Shown: piece by piece, positions 1-12,945 of the stretch
Layout of the letters: each line of letters opens with the position of its first letter
Position numbering within the stretch: position 1 is the first letter of the stretch
Origin: Hyalella azteca
Lineage: Eukaryota; Arthropoda; Malacostraca; Amphipoda; Hyalellidae
DNA length: 64,000 nucleotides
NCBI RefSeq assembly: GCF_000764305.2
Contig: NW_025946472.1
Coordinates: 1-64,000, forward strand
Direction of reading: 5' to 3'
The notes under the pieces: model-generated
Told to the model about the DNA's origin: nothing
The model's input: only the letters and a program-made list of their open reading frames with translations
Database searches by the model: none
Program-made: the position numbers and the translations under genes

Positions 1-180
1 CAGTAGAAATACGTGCAATAAAGCATGTTCCCCTAGGTTGTGCTGGATATAACTGTTATAGAACTACTTGTGCACACAGGTAAAGAGTTCTAAATCTCCA
101 AATAAATGCAATTTTTGTAACCATGAATGCGATAATCATGGATGATGACAACCATTGTTTGGGTGGCAGGTCTGAGTACT

Positions 181-246
181 TAGCTCTGTGCCTGATTATG
201 TGTGTTAGCTCTGTGCCTGATTATGTGTGTCAGCTCTGTGCCTGAT
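181..246. repeat. Minisatellite, 25-bp unit, about 3 copies
   Basis: Copies of a unit around tagctctgtgcctgattatg start at 181, 206 and 231. A second, unrelated 19-bp array follows directly. Confidence 0.85.
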
Positions 247-247
247 A

Positions 248-342
248 CCAATCACTGCACACTCACCCAATCACTGCACACTCACCCAATCACTGCACAC
301 TCACCCAATCACTGCACACTCACCCAATCACTGCACACTCAC
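248..342. repeat. Minisatellite, 19-bp unit, 5 copies
   Basis: Five nearly perfect head-to-tail copies of ccaatcactgcacactcac abut the preceding 25-bp array. Confidence 0.9.
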
Positions 343-535
343 ACTTTCAGCTTAAAATTTATTGCATTTTTTTTATGAACAAATGTGGCAAAGTGAAGCC
401 GATGTTCTCGTGAAGGCACTTAATTGCCTGACTTTAATTCTATCTCGAATTAAGCGGTCGAATTACTACGTCCAAACGCCGTCAAACGACTGTAGAAGTT
501 TTCCTAAATTCTTTAATCAGCGGAGTTATAACCTA

Positions 536-786
536 TAACTCAAGAACAGACTAGACAAAGTTATGGAAAAATATATGTTCAGATTTGAAATGCCTAGCAC
601 CTTCTCGAACCCGGTGGAAGTCGAGTAGCTATTTCAAACTATCGTTAGTCCTGAAAAGATCCGGTCAAATGACACGATTTTAGATCTTCTGTGAACAAGG
701 CACGAAAGGGAAAAGAATCGGCGACAGGCCACATCAGGCCTACGCTTCAGCGCCGACATCACTATGTTATGTTAGGTTATGTTATA
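536..786 (+). mobile_element. Truncated LINE 3' end (copy A)
   Basis: This segment aligns by eye with copies at 11650-11960 (minus) and 35500-35832 (plus). All share the end of a reverse-transcriptase reading frame (conserved NAFKNRLD in the better copies), a segment containing gaatcggcgacaggccacat, and a terminal TTATG-type microsatellite. Copy A is 5'-truncated and its frame is broken, as in a dead-on-arrival non-LTR retrotransposon. The clade cannot be assigned from so short a tail. Confidence 0.7.
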
Positions 787-1804
787 ACTAAATCTAATAG
801 TGTGCTAAGATTTTATCAGCCTTGCATGTCATCTAGCCGTTTTGTTGATAAACGCGACCAGCATACATGCATAGATCCACACATCGCTGCTATGCTGCAG
901 TTAAAATGTCAAAACTTAGCTTTTCTTTGCTGGTTCATCTGAACGTACATCTTAATTCAGTTCTTTAAAAATTGTATTTCAATTGGTTGCGTAATATTAT
1001 AAGCTGTTTATGCTGAGCTGTAAATAGTACATGTACTTTACTCATGTCTTGTGATATGAAGTGTTGTTGGTAATTATTAATTAACCTGAGTAACACTAGA
1101 AAATGTTCGAATTCATATGTCAAATACTAAATCAATATTTGACTAAATCTAAATCAGCGTAGAAACTTGTGTGGTATCATCTTGCTGAAAACCATTAGAA
1201 TACAAGTGCCAGAGGATCGGAATTCCCCAATGAATAAAGTCTTTCATCTCGTCTCCGAGCTAACGATCATTAGAAGCTGATGAGGAAGGCATTCTTAACA
1301 AGTGGATTCATGTGTTTAAATTAACAATCAAAATATGCAACTTGAAAAATATATACTAGTTTAAATAATGCGTTAATTTTTAAAATCAAACTTTTGAGTA
1401 TTTACGTTAGTGAAAATGTCGAAAATAATAGGGTTTTTCTATCGTAATTATCACAATTAGGAACAAACGATGAGGCAGGTTCATTCAAGCTTCCTTTTTC
1501 TCATCACTTTGCCAGGGTCTTATAACTCTAGATACCAGAAATGACGAACAAATTTTTACGTGATCGCAACATTTATTCACAATAGTCAGTGCTTCTGCTT
1601 CATTAAAACCAGTCAAAACTTCTGTCCTCTGCTAAATCTATATTTATTTAGCACTAACTTCTTCAACTCTTCCGTTGTAGCTCATATTGTCGGCAACAAC
1701 TCAATGCTAATTTTTCTTCCCGCTCTCGACGTGCTCGCTCTACGGTGCCGCGCGCTGTTCACCGCGCCATGATGTCCCATTCTTCACAGTAGCGCGTCCC
1801 TCAT
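787..1804. other. No gene recognised
   Basis: AT-rich sequence with only short chance reading frames. The last 90 bases become GC-rich and CpG-containing, and this resumes after the foldback element at about 2040-2160, so the element may have inserted into a GC-rich patch. No exon was supported there. Confidence 0.5.
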
Positions 1805-2031
1805 CACAAAAAAAATCAGTTTTTTTAACACGTTTTTCTTAGCTTAGCCGAAAAAACGTGGGTCGGGCTGTACGTTCACCATCAAATTTCCCAAATTTAA
1901 GTGTTGTGTGCTTTTCGCTTTAATCATAAATCTGCCCGACACACGTTTTTTTGGGCGAACCATAATTTATTTTCTACTTTTTAGTCCACAAGAAAAATGT
2001 GTTTTTTTAAGTTTTTTTTAAGTATTTTATT
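1805..2031. mobile_element. Foldback/MITE element, diverged copy
   Basis: Two inverted arms, each with an acgtgggtcgggc-type block next to a T-rich stretch containing ccacaagaaaaatgtg, flank a short spacer that includes cgttcaccatcaaatttc. It is a diverged relative of the cleaner copy at 40370-40640. It has no coding capacity, so it is a non-autonomous element. Confidence 0.7.
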
Positions 2032-3204
2032 CTTGCTCGCCTCGTGACGCTTCACCGCCTGCGCCGCGTCGTCCCGCGCGCACGTTTCTTGTGTCACCAG
2101 CGACCGCTTTTTAGGACTCTGTAGTACCTACGACTGCCTGATCTACGTGTGAGAAAAAGAATAATGTTTCCGTTTAATCTTTTCACGCTAGATCATACAT
2201 GGTGTTCTTCAGTAGTACTGACTCTGAGTACTTCAGTGGCCTGACTCTGCAATGTCGTTCTTCCCTTCAGAGTCACCACGCCCCAAATCCAAATCCAGTA
2301 TCTTGAGCTAGTGTGTTTGGTAGACGTTTGATCTCGGGTGATAGGTGATGTAATATACATTTTCTATAAGATTCCTACATACGAGCAACTTTAAGTGCTG
2401 CGCAAGCTATGTGATCGCAGTAGGTAATAACTTTATTCCAACCCCCGGGGCAACATAACTGCCGAAGCATAAAAAACTTTTCATCGTACAACTCAGGTGG
2501 AGCAAAAGCGTAACGAAAATTATTAAAATTATCACTCAAACCTATAAAAATGATTATATAGTAAGAGGCGGTTTCTGGGACTCGACTCCTAAGCTCAGAT
2601 TAATTTGCAGTTGTCATAATAAAGTTTGCATGTCAACAAAAATACTGCCATACATCTAACTAATATTAACAGTAAAGAGTACGTACTAATGCAGTTTGGA
2701 AGACTCAAGCCATCGGAAAATTTCTAGCAGTTCCGAGCAAAAGTAATATTATTGACTGCTGGTGGTCTCCTGATTGATTTAGTTTCGAGTTTCTACACTC
2801 GTCTTTTCTTCCAGCAATTTGCTTTTTAATATCAATGTCACTGAATGTGAATAAATAAATTATTCTGCAGGGCTGTATATTGCGTTACATTATATCTGAT
2901 GTTATTGATCAAGAATATCAGATATTGATTGCATCATTTCTCGTTGTTCTGGAATTTTTTTCCTCTTGCTCGTAATGTATTTATTTTTTAGATATTTCCA
3001 GAATTAGAACAACATTCATCTTTAAATGACAATTGCTGCAGACTTAAAAAGGTGCAATGTTATTCGTTGCAGTCATTGCTTTAATTTATTGATGTTGTTA
3101 CGTACGAATAACATATTAGATAAACACATGCAGACTGTTTTACTCTACTGCGTTGAAAAAGCTGAAGTGCACTTTTGTAAATGAGTGCTACGGCAATTTA
3201 AATG
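2032..3204. other. No gene recognised
   Basis: A GC-rich stretch up to about 2160 gives way to AT-rich unique-looking sequence. No spliced coding frame, RNA gene or array could be supported. Confidence 0.5.
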
Positions 3205-3322
3205 AGTGATGCTTGCCATACCGTGCATACTTGTCATACCGAGCATACTTGCCATACCGTGCATACTTGCCATACCGTGCATACTTGCCATACCGTGCAT
3301 ACTTGCCATACCGTGCATATTT
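3205..3322. repeat. Minisatellite, 18-bp unit, about 6 copies
   Basis: Copies of catacttgccataccgtg run head to tail. Because 18 is a multiple of 3, repetitive hexapeptide frames open on both strands. They have no signal peptide or unique flanking coding sequence and are treated as artefacts of the array. Confidence 0.9.
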
Positions 3323-4739
3323 GTATCCACAGTAATCGTTAGCTGGGAATCTGATGTTTTGGTCAATACGAAGCTTGAGGCCAGAGTTGGAATCTTTTAT
3401 CGCGGGCATTGGTCTTTCTTATTTGAGGTTTCGTTTTAACTAATTCTAATTTCATTTGACTAATTTATTCAAAAATCCTAAAACGAATTACACGTCGTAA
3501 AAAGAGGCTGACATTCACAAATGATCAAGCGAGTTCTAATGATCACAATATTACGTTTCACAGTTATGTGACAGATACTTTCTTTATCTCTTGCTTTCAG
3601 CCAAATATTTCTCTACCATTTTCAACAATTTTTTTTTTCTTAAAATTTCGACGAAAGAAATCTTTGCTATAATGAATGTTCCCTAGAATTCCAGCACTGA
3701 GTTCAGAACATCTCCGCCCCGCCAGACGCACGAGTGTCGGTGTTCTCTAATACTTTACTCTTGAGTGCCACAAGCACTCAAAAAGATCAGCATGTAAGGA
3801 ACAAGGGCGTCCAGAATATAATAACTTCGTTATGCTTGTGATCAACTGGAAACATTTTCTTAAAATAAATTTAATTTAACTTTCCTAAGGTAGATGACCA
3901 ACTTGAGTTTTTCCGTCGATATATTTTTAGAAATTATTTTGATGTTCAGGCATGGTGTCTTTAATGCTACTGTCATAGGCTGTAAATTTAAAAAGAAAAG
4001 ATTATTTATTTCAGAAATTCTAAGTACTTCTAACCATGAATTGCCGCTATCGGTTTTATTGCTTTTTATTGCTTGGGAGAACAAGTCTGAGGCAACGTCT
4101 TTGTCTGGTCACTGAGCGGTCAACCACACTATCACCTGGATCGCCAAATGTAGTATGGATGTACAACAGTATATAAAAAAATTATTAACTAATCCTCTCA
4201 ACTTATATCCATAAATGATACATATTATACCTTCATAGTGTTATTTATAACCTATATTGCTCCTGGCTTCGATTTATATGTATCTTCAGTGGTCAGTGAT
4301 GTTGGCAGCAACTGCCAGAGGTACGAGAGTCGTCATGGAATGCCACACAGAACAGGTTCTAGGAACACCTCCTTCCCCCTGTCATGAGTCAAATTCAAAA
4401 TACTTACTTGCCTCGACGTGCAGAATTCCTTTGTATTGGAAACCTTGTGTTTCTGTTCAGTTCATGAAACAAATATAAAAATGTATCTAATTGGGTATAT
4501 CAGTCCACAATAAATCCCCAATTCTAACTATATAACGAGAAGGTGTGGAAAGCAGGCAAGTGTATGAACTTTTTTTTTGTAACGTACCTGTTGGACAGCG
4601 TACGGCGGTTCAGTGTAGTTGAGACACTTGAGTGTGTAGGTGTCGCATTTCGTTTGTTCTGAGCCATGCGAGTGTAATGATTTCTGTGAATGGCAACCAT
4701 ACATCCTTGTGAAAGTTAATCCCATAGTAATACAGCATC
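3323..4739. other. No gene recognised
   Basis: AT-rich intergenic or intronic sequence. Short overlapping frames at 3860-4115 occur on both strands and show no codon bias or splice signals that would favour one. Confidence 0.5.
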
Positions 4740-4928
4740 AGTAGCTACAAGTCATGTGTTATTGTGAGCTGTAGTGCACCACGTGGTGAAGTGCTTGTGA
4801 TAGAAAGTGGTTAGTGGCGCGGGACGCGTGCCCAGGAGGAGGGCCACTAGAGGAAGGATTGAGCGTTTCAAAAGAAACTCGAAGAACTGAAACGTTGGCC
4901 GGTGAAACTGCTGCAGCATGTAGCGCAG
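4740..4928 (+). other. Possible 5' noncoding exon ending at a splice donor
   Basis: This GC-richer segment ends in gcgcag followed by gtgagg, a consensus 5' splice site at 4929. The only late ATG is followed at once by TAG, so an exon here would be untranslated. The donor and exon end are repeated four more times by the 23-bp array that starts here, matching the arrangement at proven wake introns 2, 3 and 5. An initiator-like TCAGTA lies at 4738. Assignment to wake, 31 kb downstream, is speculation. Confidence 0.25.
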
Positions 4929-5022
4929 GTGAGGGGCGGCGTGTAGCGCAGGTGAGGGGCGGCGTGTAGCGCAGGTGAGGGGCGGCGTGTAGCGCAGGTG
5001 AGGGGCGGCGTGTAGCGCAGGT
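4918..5022. repeat. Minisatellite, 23-bp unit carrying a splice-donor motif
   Basis: About 4.5 copies of gtgtagcgcaggtgaggggc plus three bases. Each full unit has CAG/GTGAGG, with GT at 4929, 4952, 4975 and 4998. The fifth copy has decayed to caggttcag. Confidence 0.9.
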
Positions 5023-5737
5023 TCAGAGTAAAATTCTCAATTAATTCACACGAAGCTTTTATGTCTATTCCTTCATACGTTGCACGCTACGTTGATAATC
5101 ACAAAATTAACGATATTATCTTTCCAATCTTTCCATCGTATTCAAGAACTTGTCACCGCTCTTCTCCGATCTTATTCTCCATTCGTCTTCCACCCATCCA
5201 CTATGTAAGAATATGCCCCAGTGATATGCCTCAGCGTCATTCATTTCCAAGAATTTATTGCGCCAAAGTTTTGTGGTCGCGTCTCGCTTATATTGAGTTC
5301 TAACTTTTCATTCTTAATGTCATGATCTTCAAGAAAAAAAAACAATCGCCGCATTCCTTTGGCCAATCGAAATTCGATTTTAAAGCATATTCTCAAGATC
5401 CATTGTAATCTCCCACCCAGCGCAATGTTAATCACGGTTGGTCACGGTCTTATTTACCGGAAATATCTGTACGAGTTTGGGTGATATTCGGATTAGGCTT
5501 CATGCAGGCCTGTATAGCTCGTAATAAACCAATAATTGTTGGCAGTATCGGTGCAATTTACTTGTTTGTTCTCAGAAATAGATTTGATTTATTATTTGCA
5601 CGCTAGGAAGAGCCGAACTTGAACAAATGAGGAGTTTGAACAGATCCTTCAACTACAACTAAGCTTGAATAACTACACATTATTCAAGCATAGTTCTTCC
5701 TGACGCCGTTGCAGAGTCTTATAGAATACCTTCGTTT
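5023..5737. other. No gene recognised
   Basis: Mixed sequence with short overlapping frames on both strands (5061-5435). No splice-consistent coding sequence was found. Confidence 0.45.
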
Positions 5738-5995
5738 CTGCTCCGAGCCAAGTAACCATGAGTGTGGTTACTTTATTGTGTTTATACGAGCCAAGTAATC
5801 GCAACTAACTTGTGTTACTACGAATCAATTAACTGGAAGTAATTGTCTCATTCCGAGTCAAATAATGAGAAGTATATAATTGTCTCACTCCGAGCCAAGT
5901 AAACTAGAAGTAATTGTCTCACTCCGAGTCAAGTAACTAGAAGTAATTGTTCTACTCCGAATCAAGTAATCAGAACCATTTGCGTTATTCGTAGC
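5738..5995. repeat. Degenerate tandem repeat, unit about 35-40 bp
   Basis: Diverged units built around tccgagccaagtaac and gaagtaattgtctcac recur six or more times, an old minisatellite. Confidence 0.75.
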
Positions 5996-6404
5996 AAAAT
6001 TGATGTTATAACATCGGCAGTCGCGCTACTATGTTCGACTTGTAGCAGCAGCCGCCGTTCCTTGATACCTGATCTGAAGTACGATCCAACTGAATTTTTT
6101 TCCAAAGATAGAAGCATTTGTTCGTTACTTGATCGTATATGAGGTTCATTACAAGCGCGCATCAGGCGAGATGTCACGACTAGCTCGGCATTCACGGATG
6201 TTTTGCGATTGTAATTAATGAATCAACTAAAATTTCTCTGTGTCCAAGTAAATCTGTCCAACCCGCCCGAAAACTTTTTCTATTGAAAAAATTGAAACTT
6301 TGTTATCAACTCGCGAGTACAAATATACTGATATGACGATTCATATCACCATACAATTTGTAGCATTAACAAGGTTTCCCCATTGCCTTAGTGCATACTT
6401 AGGT

Positions 6405-6500
6405 TACTTTTTTGAAAGAAATAAGTAACGTAACTCACGTCACGTTTTTTGAAAGAAATAAGTAACGTAACTTACGTTGCGTTTTTTGAAAGAAATTAGC
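6405..6500. repeat. Tandem repeat, about 50-bp unit, 2.5 copies
   Basis: The block ttttttgaaagaaataagta, with flanking taacgtaact(c/t)acgt, occurs three times in a row, the first and last incomplete. Confidence 0.8.
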
Positions 6501-6544
6501 CTTACAATTTCCCGGCGTAATTTAATTGATTAGACGCGCGGTTA

Positions 6545-6765
6545 CTTTTGACGGAGCCGTGGCGCAGTGACTGCAACGTGGGGCAGGAAGGGATCCCTGG
6601 TCGCCAGTTGGATACCCGCGGTGCTGCGGTGCCGCGGAAATTAGCGGTCACGCCTAATGGACGGAGGTGCACATACGTACAATGGAGGCCGCGCGCTATT
6701 GTGAGGCGGCTGTCCCTGATATCGCTTCGCATTTCAATGCGCAGTCGCAACCCGATTATATGAGT
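6545..6765 (+). mobile_element. Possible tRNA-derived SINE fragment
   Basis: A GC-rich island of about 220 bp in AT-rich surroundings starts with a tRNA-like head: an A-box-like TGGCGCAGTGA near 6559 and a weak B-box-like agttggatacc about 45 bp later. No clear target-site duplication or A-rich tail was found, so this is much weaker than the SINE at 21895-22204. Confidence 0.35.
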
Positions 6766-6770
6766 AAAAT

Positions 6771-9700
6771 GTCTGCTTAAGGTTTTATAGTATATATCCA
6801 GGTAGTTTTCATATATTTTGTCTTCGCATCCTTGCAGTGAATTGCTGTTATTGCTCAGTTTTTAATGACGGATCTAAAATATTGAAAGTGGCTCAGCCGT
6901 AATCACAGCTCAGTTCGTCGTTTTTGAGTGTGATTGTTGTAGTCGTATATTTAAAATATGTTGTGTTTGTGTTGTGTTTTTCTAATCTGTGCCCGGAGGC
7001 ATCGGCATTTATGAACTTTTTCAATTGTTTTCTTTCGATTGCGTTCAGTTTTTTATTTCAAATGTGGATGACCAATAAGATTCTTCCTCTCAGTTAAATA
7101 AATTAAATGTTCTGAACATAATAAAGTTTTTCCTGAAAAATACTGTCACGATCCACTTGGGCAACGAGTATATACGCGATCTTTATTTTTCTAGTTGATT
7201 TCGAAATGCATACAATTATGAACTCGAATACTACCTTACGTGGTACGTATGAATGCAGGGTAGTGAATGGCATTATGGTGCAGACGTTCATTTAAGACTT
7301 GATGGTCTTTTATGATGATCCAGGAAAACAAACTATTATTGTCAATTTGACCTCTTAGTTAAGTTGACCAAGACCTCATATTTGCAATTTTCATAAATAT
7401 TTGCGATCATGGTAATGTATCACTGAGAATAGAAATCTCGCCATCACATTCGATCGTTAACCTCTTTCTATACGCTCGTTAGTCGTTATTTAAACAATAA
7501 AGTACAGTTTTCAGTGGTTGATGAGGTACAATAGTTAATCCAGTCGCAGAGAAAAATCTATTTACAGGTTTTGATCTGACCAAAGTCCATGTTTGAGTAA
7601 GAGTTTCAGATTGTGTTCGAAACGCTGCCATCATGTCTCTGTATCGAGCAGTTTTCATTTATCCTGTAGAGGTCAGCGTCCTGAATGCCCTTGATTCGCA
7701 AGGCTGCACTCACGTATAATGTCATCTGTCTGCTCAGCTCCCCGTATCACGACTCAGATTCTAATTAAGAAAATACGCCTGAGTCGGCACAATTTATGCA
7801 ACTCGTGTACGGTGCTTGTGATTTATTTGTCACCGCAGCTGCATTCTTAACCTGGTATCCATGTAGACTCTGGTTTAAAATCATCTACTGCATCTGTGTA
7901 AATTCGTAATTGATTGTCGAGTATTTCAATTTCTTTACTGATTTTTTTGCCCGGTGAATAGAGCAGCAATTTATGTTTTGTTTGTTCCCGATGTCATCAT
8001 TCTTATATACGACGGCCTTGCTCAGATGCACGCGTCTGTCATGTCCGGGCAACTGTCCCCGCCAGCTCACATTCAATAACCTCTACCTACTTCTGATCAT
8101 GTATTATTCGACTGAAGTGACGTATAACTTAGCCGTTAACAAGAACCACCTATGGTGTTTACATTTGCAGTGCTAAATCAGTGCTAAATCATTTGTGCAT
8201 TTCGGGCATACGTTGTTCGGCCGGCGGGCGGTTTCTAATTAATACCATGAAGGCGAAAAATCCCTGATTGATATTCTCCTTGCTCTCTATGGCTATCGTT
8301 TGGTCATGTTGTTTTTCAATAATTTAATATTGTAATAATTCTACTGTTTTTTCTTATAATCTCTTTACTAACTTACTCAGGATCAAATGAACTCATAATC
8401 AACTAAGTTTTTTTTACTTAGGATAAATGAACTTATGATCAACTTGATTTTTATGTACCTAAGATTTATGTACCTCTGTGAATAAAGAATAAAGAATAAG
8501 TGAACTTAGATTTTAATTATGGGTACCAACAGTTTAATAATTTCGCGATTGGGATGTGTGATTTGCTCACACAGACTTCGTGTAGTAAATGAATGTAGGC
8601 TCTTATATTACCGAACACAGGTTGTCAACAATTACATGTCGTTTCGTTCTAGACTGCGAATCGACGGTTAATCAGCGATGTTCAACCATCAGCCATCCAT
8701 CGAATTCTCCGTCATATCAAGAGTGATGTTTTACAATTTGAACGCAGGGTGACAGTCAACTACTGTGGTTGGTCGTCGTAGATTTTCCTGTTATTTATTC
8801 AGGTATAACTCTCACGTTTATGTTGAAGTCAAGTGCAGCCTGAAATTGAACAGCTGTTGCTGGTCTGTCCACAAGTCTTGTTGCTATGTTATCAGCACAC
8901 AACTGCTGCCGTCGCACCTGTAATGAACTGCTGTGGCTAGGATAAAACATGCGATGCTCCATTGATATGAGACTCGAAACTGCACATTTTCTGTGGACCA
9001 CGACCAGTACCTATATCGTCAAATATACCAAGGCTAAAGCAAGTCTTAATCGCGAAAAATAGGAGAATTGTAACAGGACTTTTTTTAAGTTTGAAAAGTA
9101 TTCTTAATTTGCATTGAAAATTTTTTCATCTATTGGAGCCAAACCTTGGCCGCGATAGGTGAATTCCGCGATATATAATTTAATGACTGATAGTACTTAT
9201 TTACATGTTTGAGTTGTAATCCTTTGATAAATTTGAAAAGTTTTTGTTGTTTAGAAATTAATTTAATTATAGGCTTTTATATCTTAATGTTTTCATTCAG
9301 TTTCATTTATATTTTTTGTAATACCTGCCGATCGACTTCCTTAGAAACCCGCGAACCGGCGAAGACACGCGAATGATTTTTCTCTTTAATATTACTGGAA
9401 AGTTCGCGTTAAAGTAAATCCACGGGAGGTGAGGTGCGATGTAGCGATGAATTAATGCATTACCATTAATTACTGCATTACTGTACTGTACTGTATTACC
9501 AATTTTTCGATGTACGAGGAATTACCATTAACACCTTCATTGGGGTTACCATTACCACCTTAATTAGGGGTTTCGAGTGTTGGTAACCTTTGAGTTACCC
9601 CAGCACTAGCTTTTCTTTAAACGTTCCTCTCGGTAATCACGCAGCTATAATATTGAAGTTAATGATGATTATACATGATCAAGGTAATTCAACGTGCATT

Positions 9701-9890
9701 TGTTTTTCATTGAAAATGCTATAATAAACAAATAGAAGCATAAAATGATTGCAATATTAGCTTCAGGCGCAGTGACATCCACGTAAAAAACTACTTTGAT
9801 TGCATGTCTGCAGTGATCTATAATTCGATGGTAATGACTGGGAGACGTGATAAGTACGTGCCAAAATGGCACAATAGCCGCTGTTGTCAT
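6771..9890. other. No gene recognised
   Basis: About 3 kb of AT-rich sequence. The only longer frames are 60-70 codons and overlap on both strands. Runs of aactcataatcaact-type sequence near 8380-8460 are a weak local duplication. No exon or RNA gene was supported. Confidence 0.5.
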
Positions 9891-9896
9891 CCCTAC

Positions 9897-10013
9897 GAGA
9901 GACTGACTTCTTCAAGTTGACGCGAGACTGACTTCTTCAAGTTGACGCGAGACTGACTTCTTCAAGTTGACGCGAGACTGACTTCTTCAAGTTGACGAGA
10001 GACTGACTTCATT
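9897..10013. repeat. Minisatellite, 25-bp unit, about 5 copies
   Basis: Nearly perfect copies of gagactgacttcttcaagt plus tgacgc run head to tail. Confidence 0.9.
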
Positions 10014-11648
10014 GCACCGAGAGTGACCAGTCCAGTGGATGCTAAACAGCTTTATGCAGGCTTAAGATGTACTAAGACAGCTATATAACCTAATTATTTG
10101 GATTAAATACAGAAAAATTATTATTTATTTCATACCAAGAATATATTTTTATTGTGTAGTATCTTGTGAAACCCGCCTACGCGACTTGTTGATCGACCTT
10201 TTAACGAAGTTAAAAGGTCGCTAAATAATTTCTAAATAAAGTTATTGCAGCTAAATAAAGTCTACAATCGCGCGCGTTGTGTGGTCGCGGTGCGCAAGCT
10301 TCTTTTATGCACGATGCCTGCTGGTTAATTTAAAAAGCGAAGATAATTGCTCAGTGGCAGCTTAAAAAGAAATAAACGTACGTTTATATTGGGAGTAACA
10401 ATTTAAGAATCGCTAATGAATTATTTTTAACACTGTTAATTTTTGTGAAAGATTTCCTAAATTCTAGGTCGTTTGTATTGGCTTTCTGAAGCATTTCAAG
10501 CTTCATACAGCCCTCACTTAATTTCTCAGTTTTGCTTTATTAATTCTCACGTAATTGCATTTTCTTTTATGCTTGTTTATTCAAGTAAATGCATGAGCAG
10601 AAAAGCAACAGAAACGCTGAAACTTGGACCCTAGTTGTGAAAAATTATATTTTATTCTAATTTAAATTTTCATTGTAATAATAATTATACTATAAATTCT
10701 AGTCAGTTGCTAGTAGTTGCCCAGTGATGCATCTTACGTTTGAGCTATAACCAAGGAACACAACCATGTGTGTGGTCAAATTTTTAATTCACACTAACCA
10801 TCATGTTCTTTAGTCAAAAAATAATTAAAGTGTCTATCGTGCATGGGTATCTGTTTAAACAAACTACGTGATATGTTTTATTCACCTTTAGTTTCCTTTG
10901 GTTTTCGTTATGACCTCAAGGTTAGGGAACTTGCGTACACGTACTGCATGAGCACAATACGAAATACATAAATTATATCAAACTCAAGTGGCATCAATGA
11001 AAGAAATGAAGAAACGTTTAAAGTTGAGAACCTGGATGGTGAAAAATATCAAATCAATTATCGATCTCAATTGCGAGGATACTGTTTCTTATACTGTCTC
11101 TCATTTGTTTTTATTGAACGCTTCGATGATTTTTTTGTTTAAGCATTACTTAAATAATAGATAAATCTGAAGTATGTCTTTTACTATAAGAAAAATTATA
11201 GCAGTTAGAGCGTAAGATGTGTGAGGGCGTCTCGAGTGTGCGACGTTCAGTGCAGAGTTCACTCCCTCATATGCGTTGCCCGCAAGCGCACAAAGGCCGC
11301 TCTCACAAGACAAACAAAGACGCAGCTGTTAAACATTTGCCGTATTAACTGCGACAGCTTTAACTACAGCTCTCTCTCTCTTCTCTACTGGTCTTCGCAA
11401 TTGCTTCATTAAAAAACTCCTGCTGCAGCAGCAGCTTTGTATATAAAGATGCTCAATTTTGTGTGAAATTTCTTTACCGTAACATTTTTCTCATCAACCT
11501 ACTCCACATTGCCTATTTAAAAATATCAACGACAGTTTATCTGCAGCGATGACTCAAGGCGGCCACTGCCGGCAGCGAGCAGCTATAGAGCAGGAAATCA
11601 GCTGCATTCTGTCGCCTCTTCCGGCCGCTGCTATATACCCGAGGGCTT
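10014..11648. other. No gene recognised
   Basis: AT-rich with no splice-consistent coding frame. A short GC-richer patch at 11210-11350 has a 63-codon frame with no recognisable similarity. Confidence 0.5.
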
Positions 11649-11649
11649 A

Positions 11650-11960
11650 ACATAACATAGTGATCTCGGCGCTGCAGTGTAGGCCTGATGTGGCCTGTCG
11701 CCGATTCTTTTCCTTTTCGTGCCTTGTTCACAGATCTAAACTCGTGTCATTTGACCGGATCTTTTCATGATTGGCGATAGTTTGAAGTAGCTACTAGACT
11801 TCCACCGGGTTCGATAAGGAGCTAGGCATTTCAAATCTGAACATATATTTTTCCATAGCTTTATCTAGTCTGTTCTTGAACGCGTTCATACTTAGAGCGC
11901 CAACGATGTCATCGGGGAGGCTGTGTAGGGAAGCAACGAGACGGCTGAACATAACGTAAC
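11650..11960 (-). mobile_element. Truncated LINE 3' end (copy B)
   Basis: On the minus strand the frame reads SLPDDIVGALSMNAFKNRLD, the typical C-terminal end of an arthropod non-LTR reverse transcriptase. The shared tail and a terminal TTATG run (plus-strand cataacat at 11650) follow. It is the best preserved of the three copies but is 5'-truncated just upstream. Confidence 0.75.
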
Positions 11961-12236
11961 ACATCACCCCTTATTAAATTAAGTTGAATGTGAACATTAA
12001 TGCCATGTTAAGATTGTATTAAAATGTGTTTTCACTTTTGAATGTAGTCCTAAAAATAGCTGAATATTCATATTAACATTGGAGTCTTGATTTCATTCAT
12101 CAGAACAAATTAACAGACAAGGAAACGTTTTGGATGAGCGACAATTTTGAGCGTGTACTGCATTAAACTGACCTGCATCAGCAACCAAAAAAATTATCTG
12201 TCTTTAGTATTACCTCATTGTCAGTATTCAGTATAA

Positions 12237-12268
12237 ATTCACACACTTATTTAAATAAGTGTGTGAAT
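12237..12268. repeat. 32-bp perfect palindrome
   Basis: The sequence equals its own reverse complement over 32 bases, centred on ttatttaaataa between 12252 and 12253. A related imperfect inverted repeat (aaataag/cttattt arms) follows at about 12326-12350. It may be the centre of a decayed foldback element. Confidence 0.9.
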
Positions 12269-12354
12269 CAATTAAATTTAAATTTGAATAAATTTAATTT
12301 AATTAAATAAATCAAATTAAATTAAAATAAGTTCACATACTTATTTGAAATGTA

Positions 12355-12847
12355 TTGGAGCCACGTATAGACCCCAGTAATAACTGCAAGATCCTTAGTT
12401 ATTCCATTATTGAATTTTCAACCAATTATAATGGATCTGGGAAAAACTAGGAGCAAAAATTCGCTGCGAAGATTATTGCTGCAGGTAGCTTCTCACAGAA
12501 TTTTGAGCGCATTTTTGCGTTTTATATCAAGCAACTCATCTAGGGCAAAATATTTAGATCAAGTTATTTTTAAATTTACCCGACCGAAGTATTTTTTTTT
12601 TGCCGAGAAAGTTTTTTCATTGCTTATATTTCGGTGCTCTTTTTTGTGTTAGCTCAATATTTATTTATTTCTTGAATACAGGCTAAACCTTTTTCTTCTC
12701 TATATTTAAATGTCTCTTTTATCGACACCTGACCTCATTTCTAATTGTTCGATCAGCTATGAAATAAAATTGTCGTCGCAGCGCCGCGACATGAAACATC
12801 GAACGTTGTTTAAAAATGAGCGATGATGCATACCCTGGTGCCCTCGC
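12355..12847. other. No gene recognised
   Basis: AT-rich sequence with one 80-codon frame (12410-12652) that has no recognisable similarity and a T-rich end. Confidence 0.4.
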
Positions 12848-12945
12848 AGCGTCAGGTCGATGCCCTCACTTCTGCTGCTGCCCTCACTTCTCCTGCTGCC
12901 CTCACTTCTCCTGCTGCCCTCACTTCTCCTGTTGCCCTCACTTAC
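12848..12945. repeat. Minisatellite, 18-bp unit, about 5 copies
   Basis: Copies of tgccctcacttctcctgc run head to tail. On the minus strand the first unit reads gagaggtaagtgaggg, a consensus splice donor, and later units carry gaagtgaggg. No minus-strand exon upstream could be confirmed. Confidence 0.85.
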
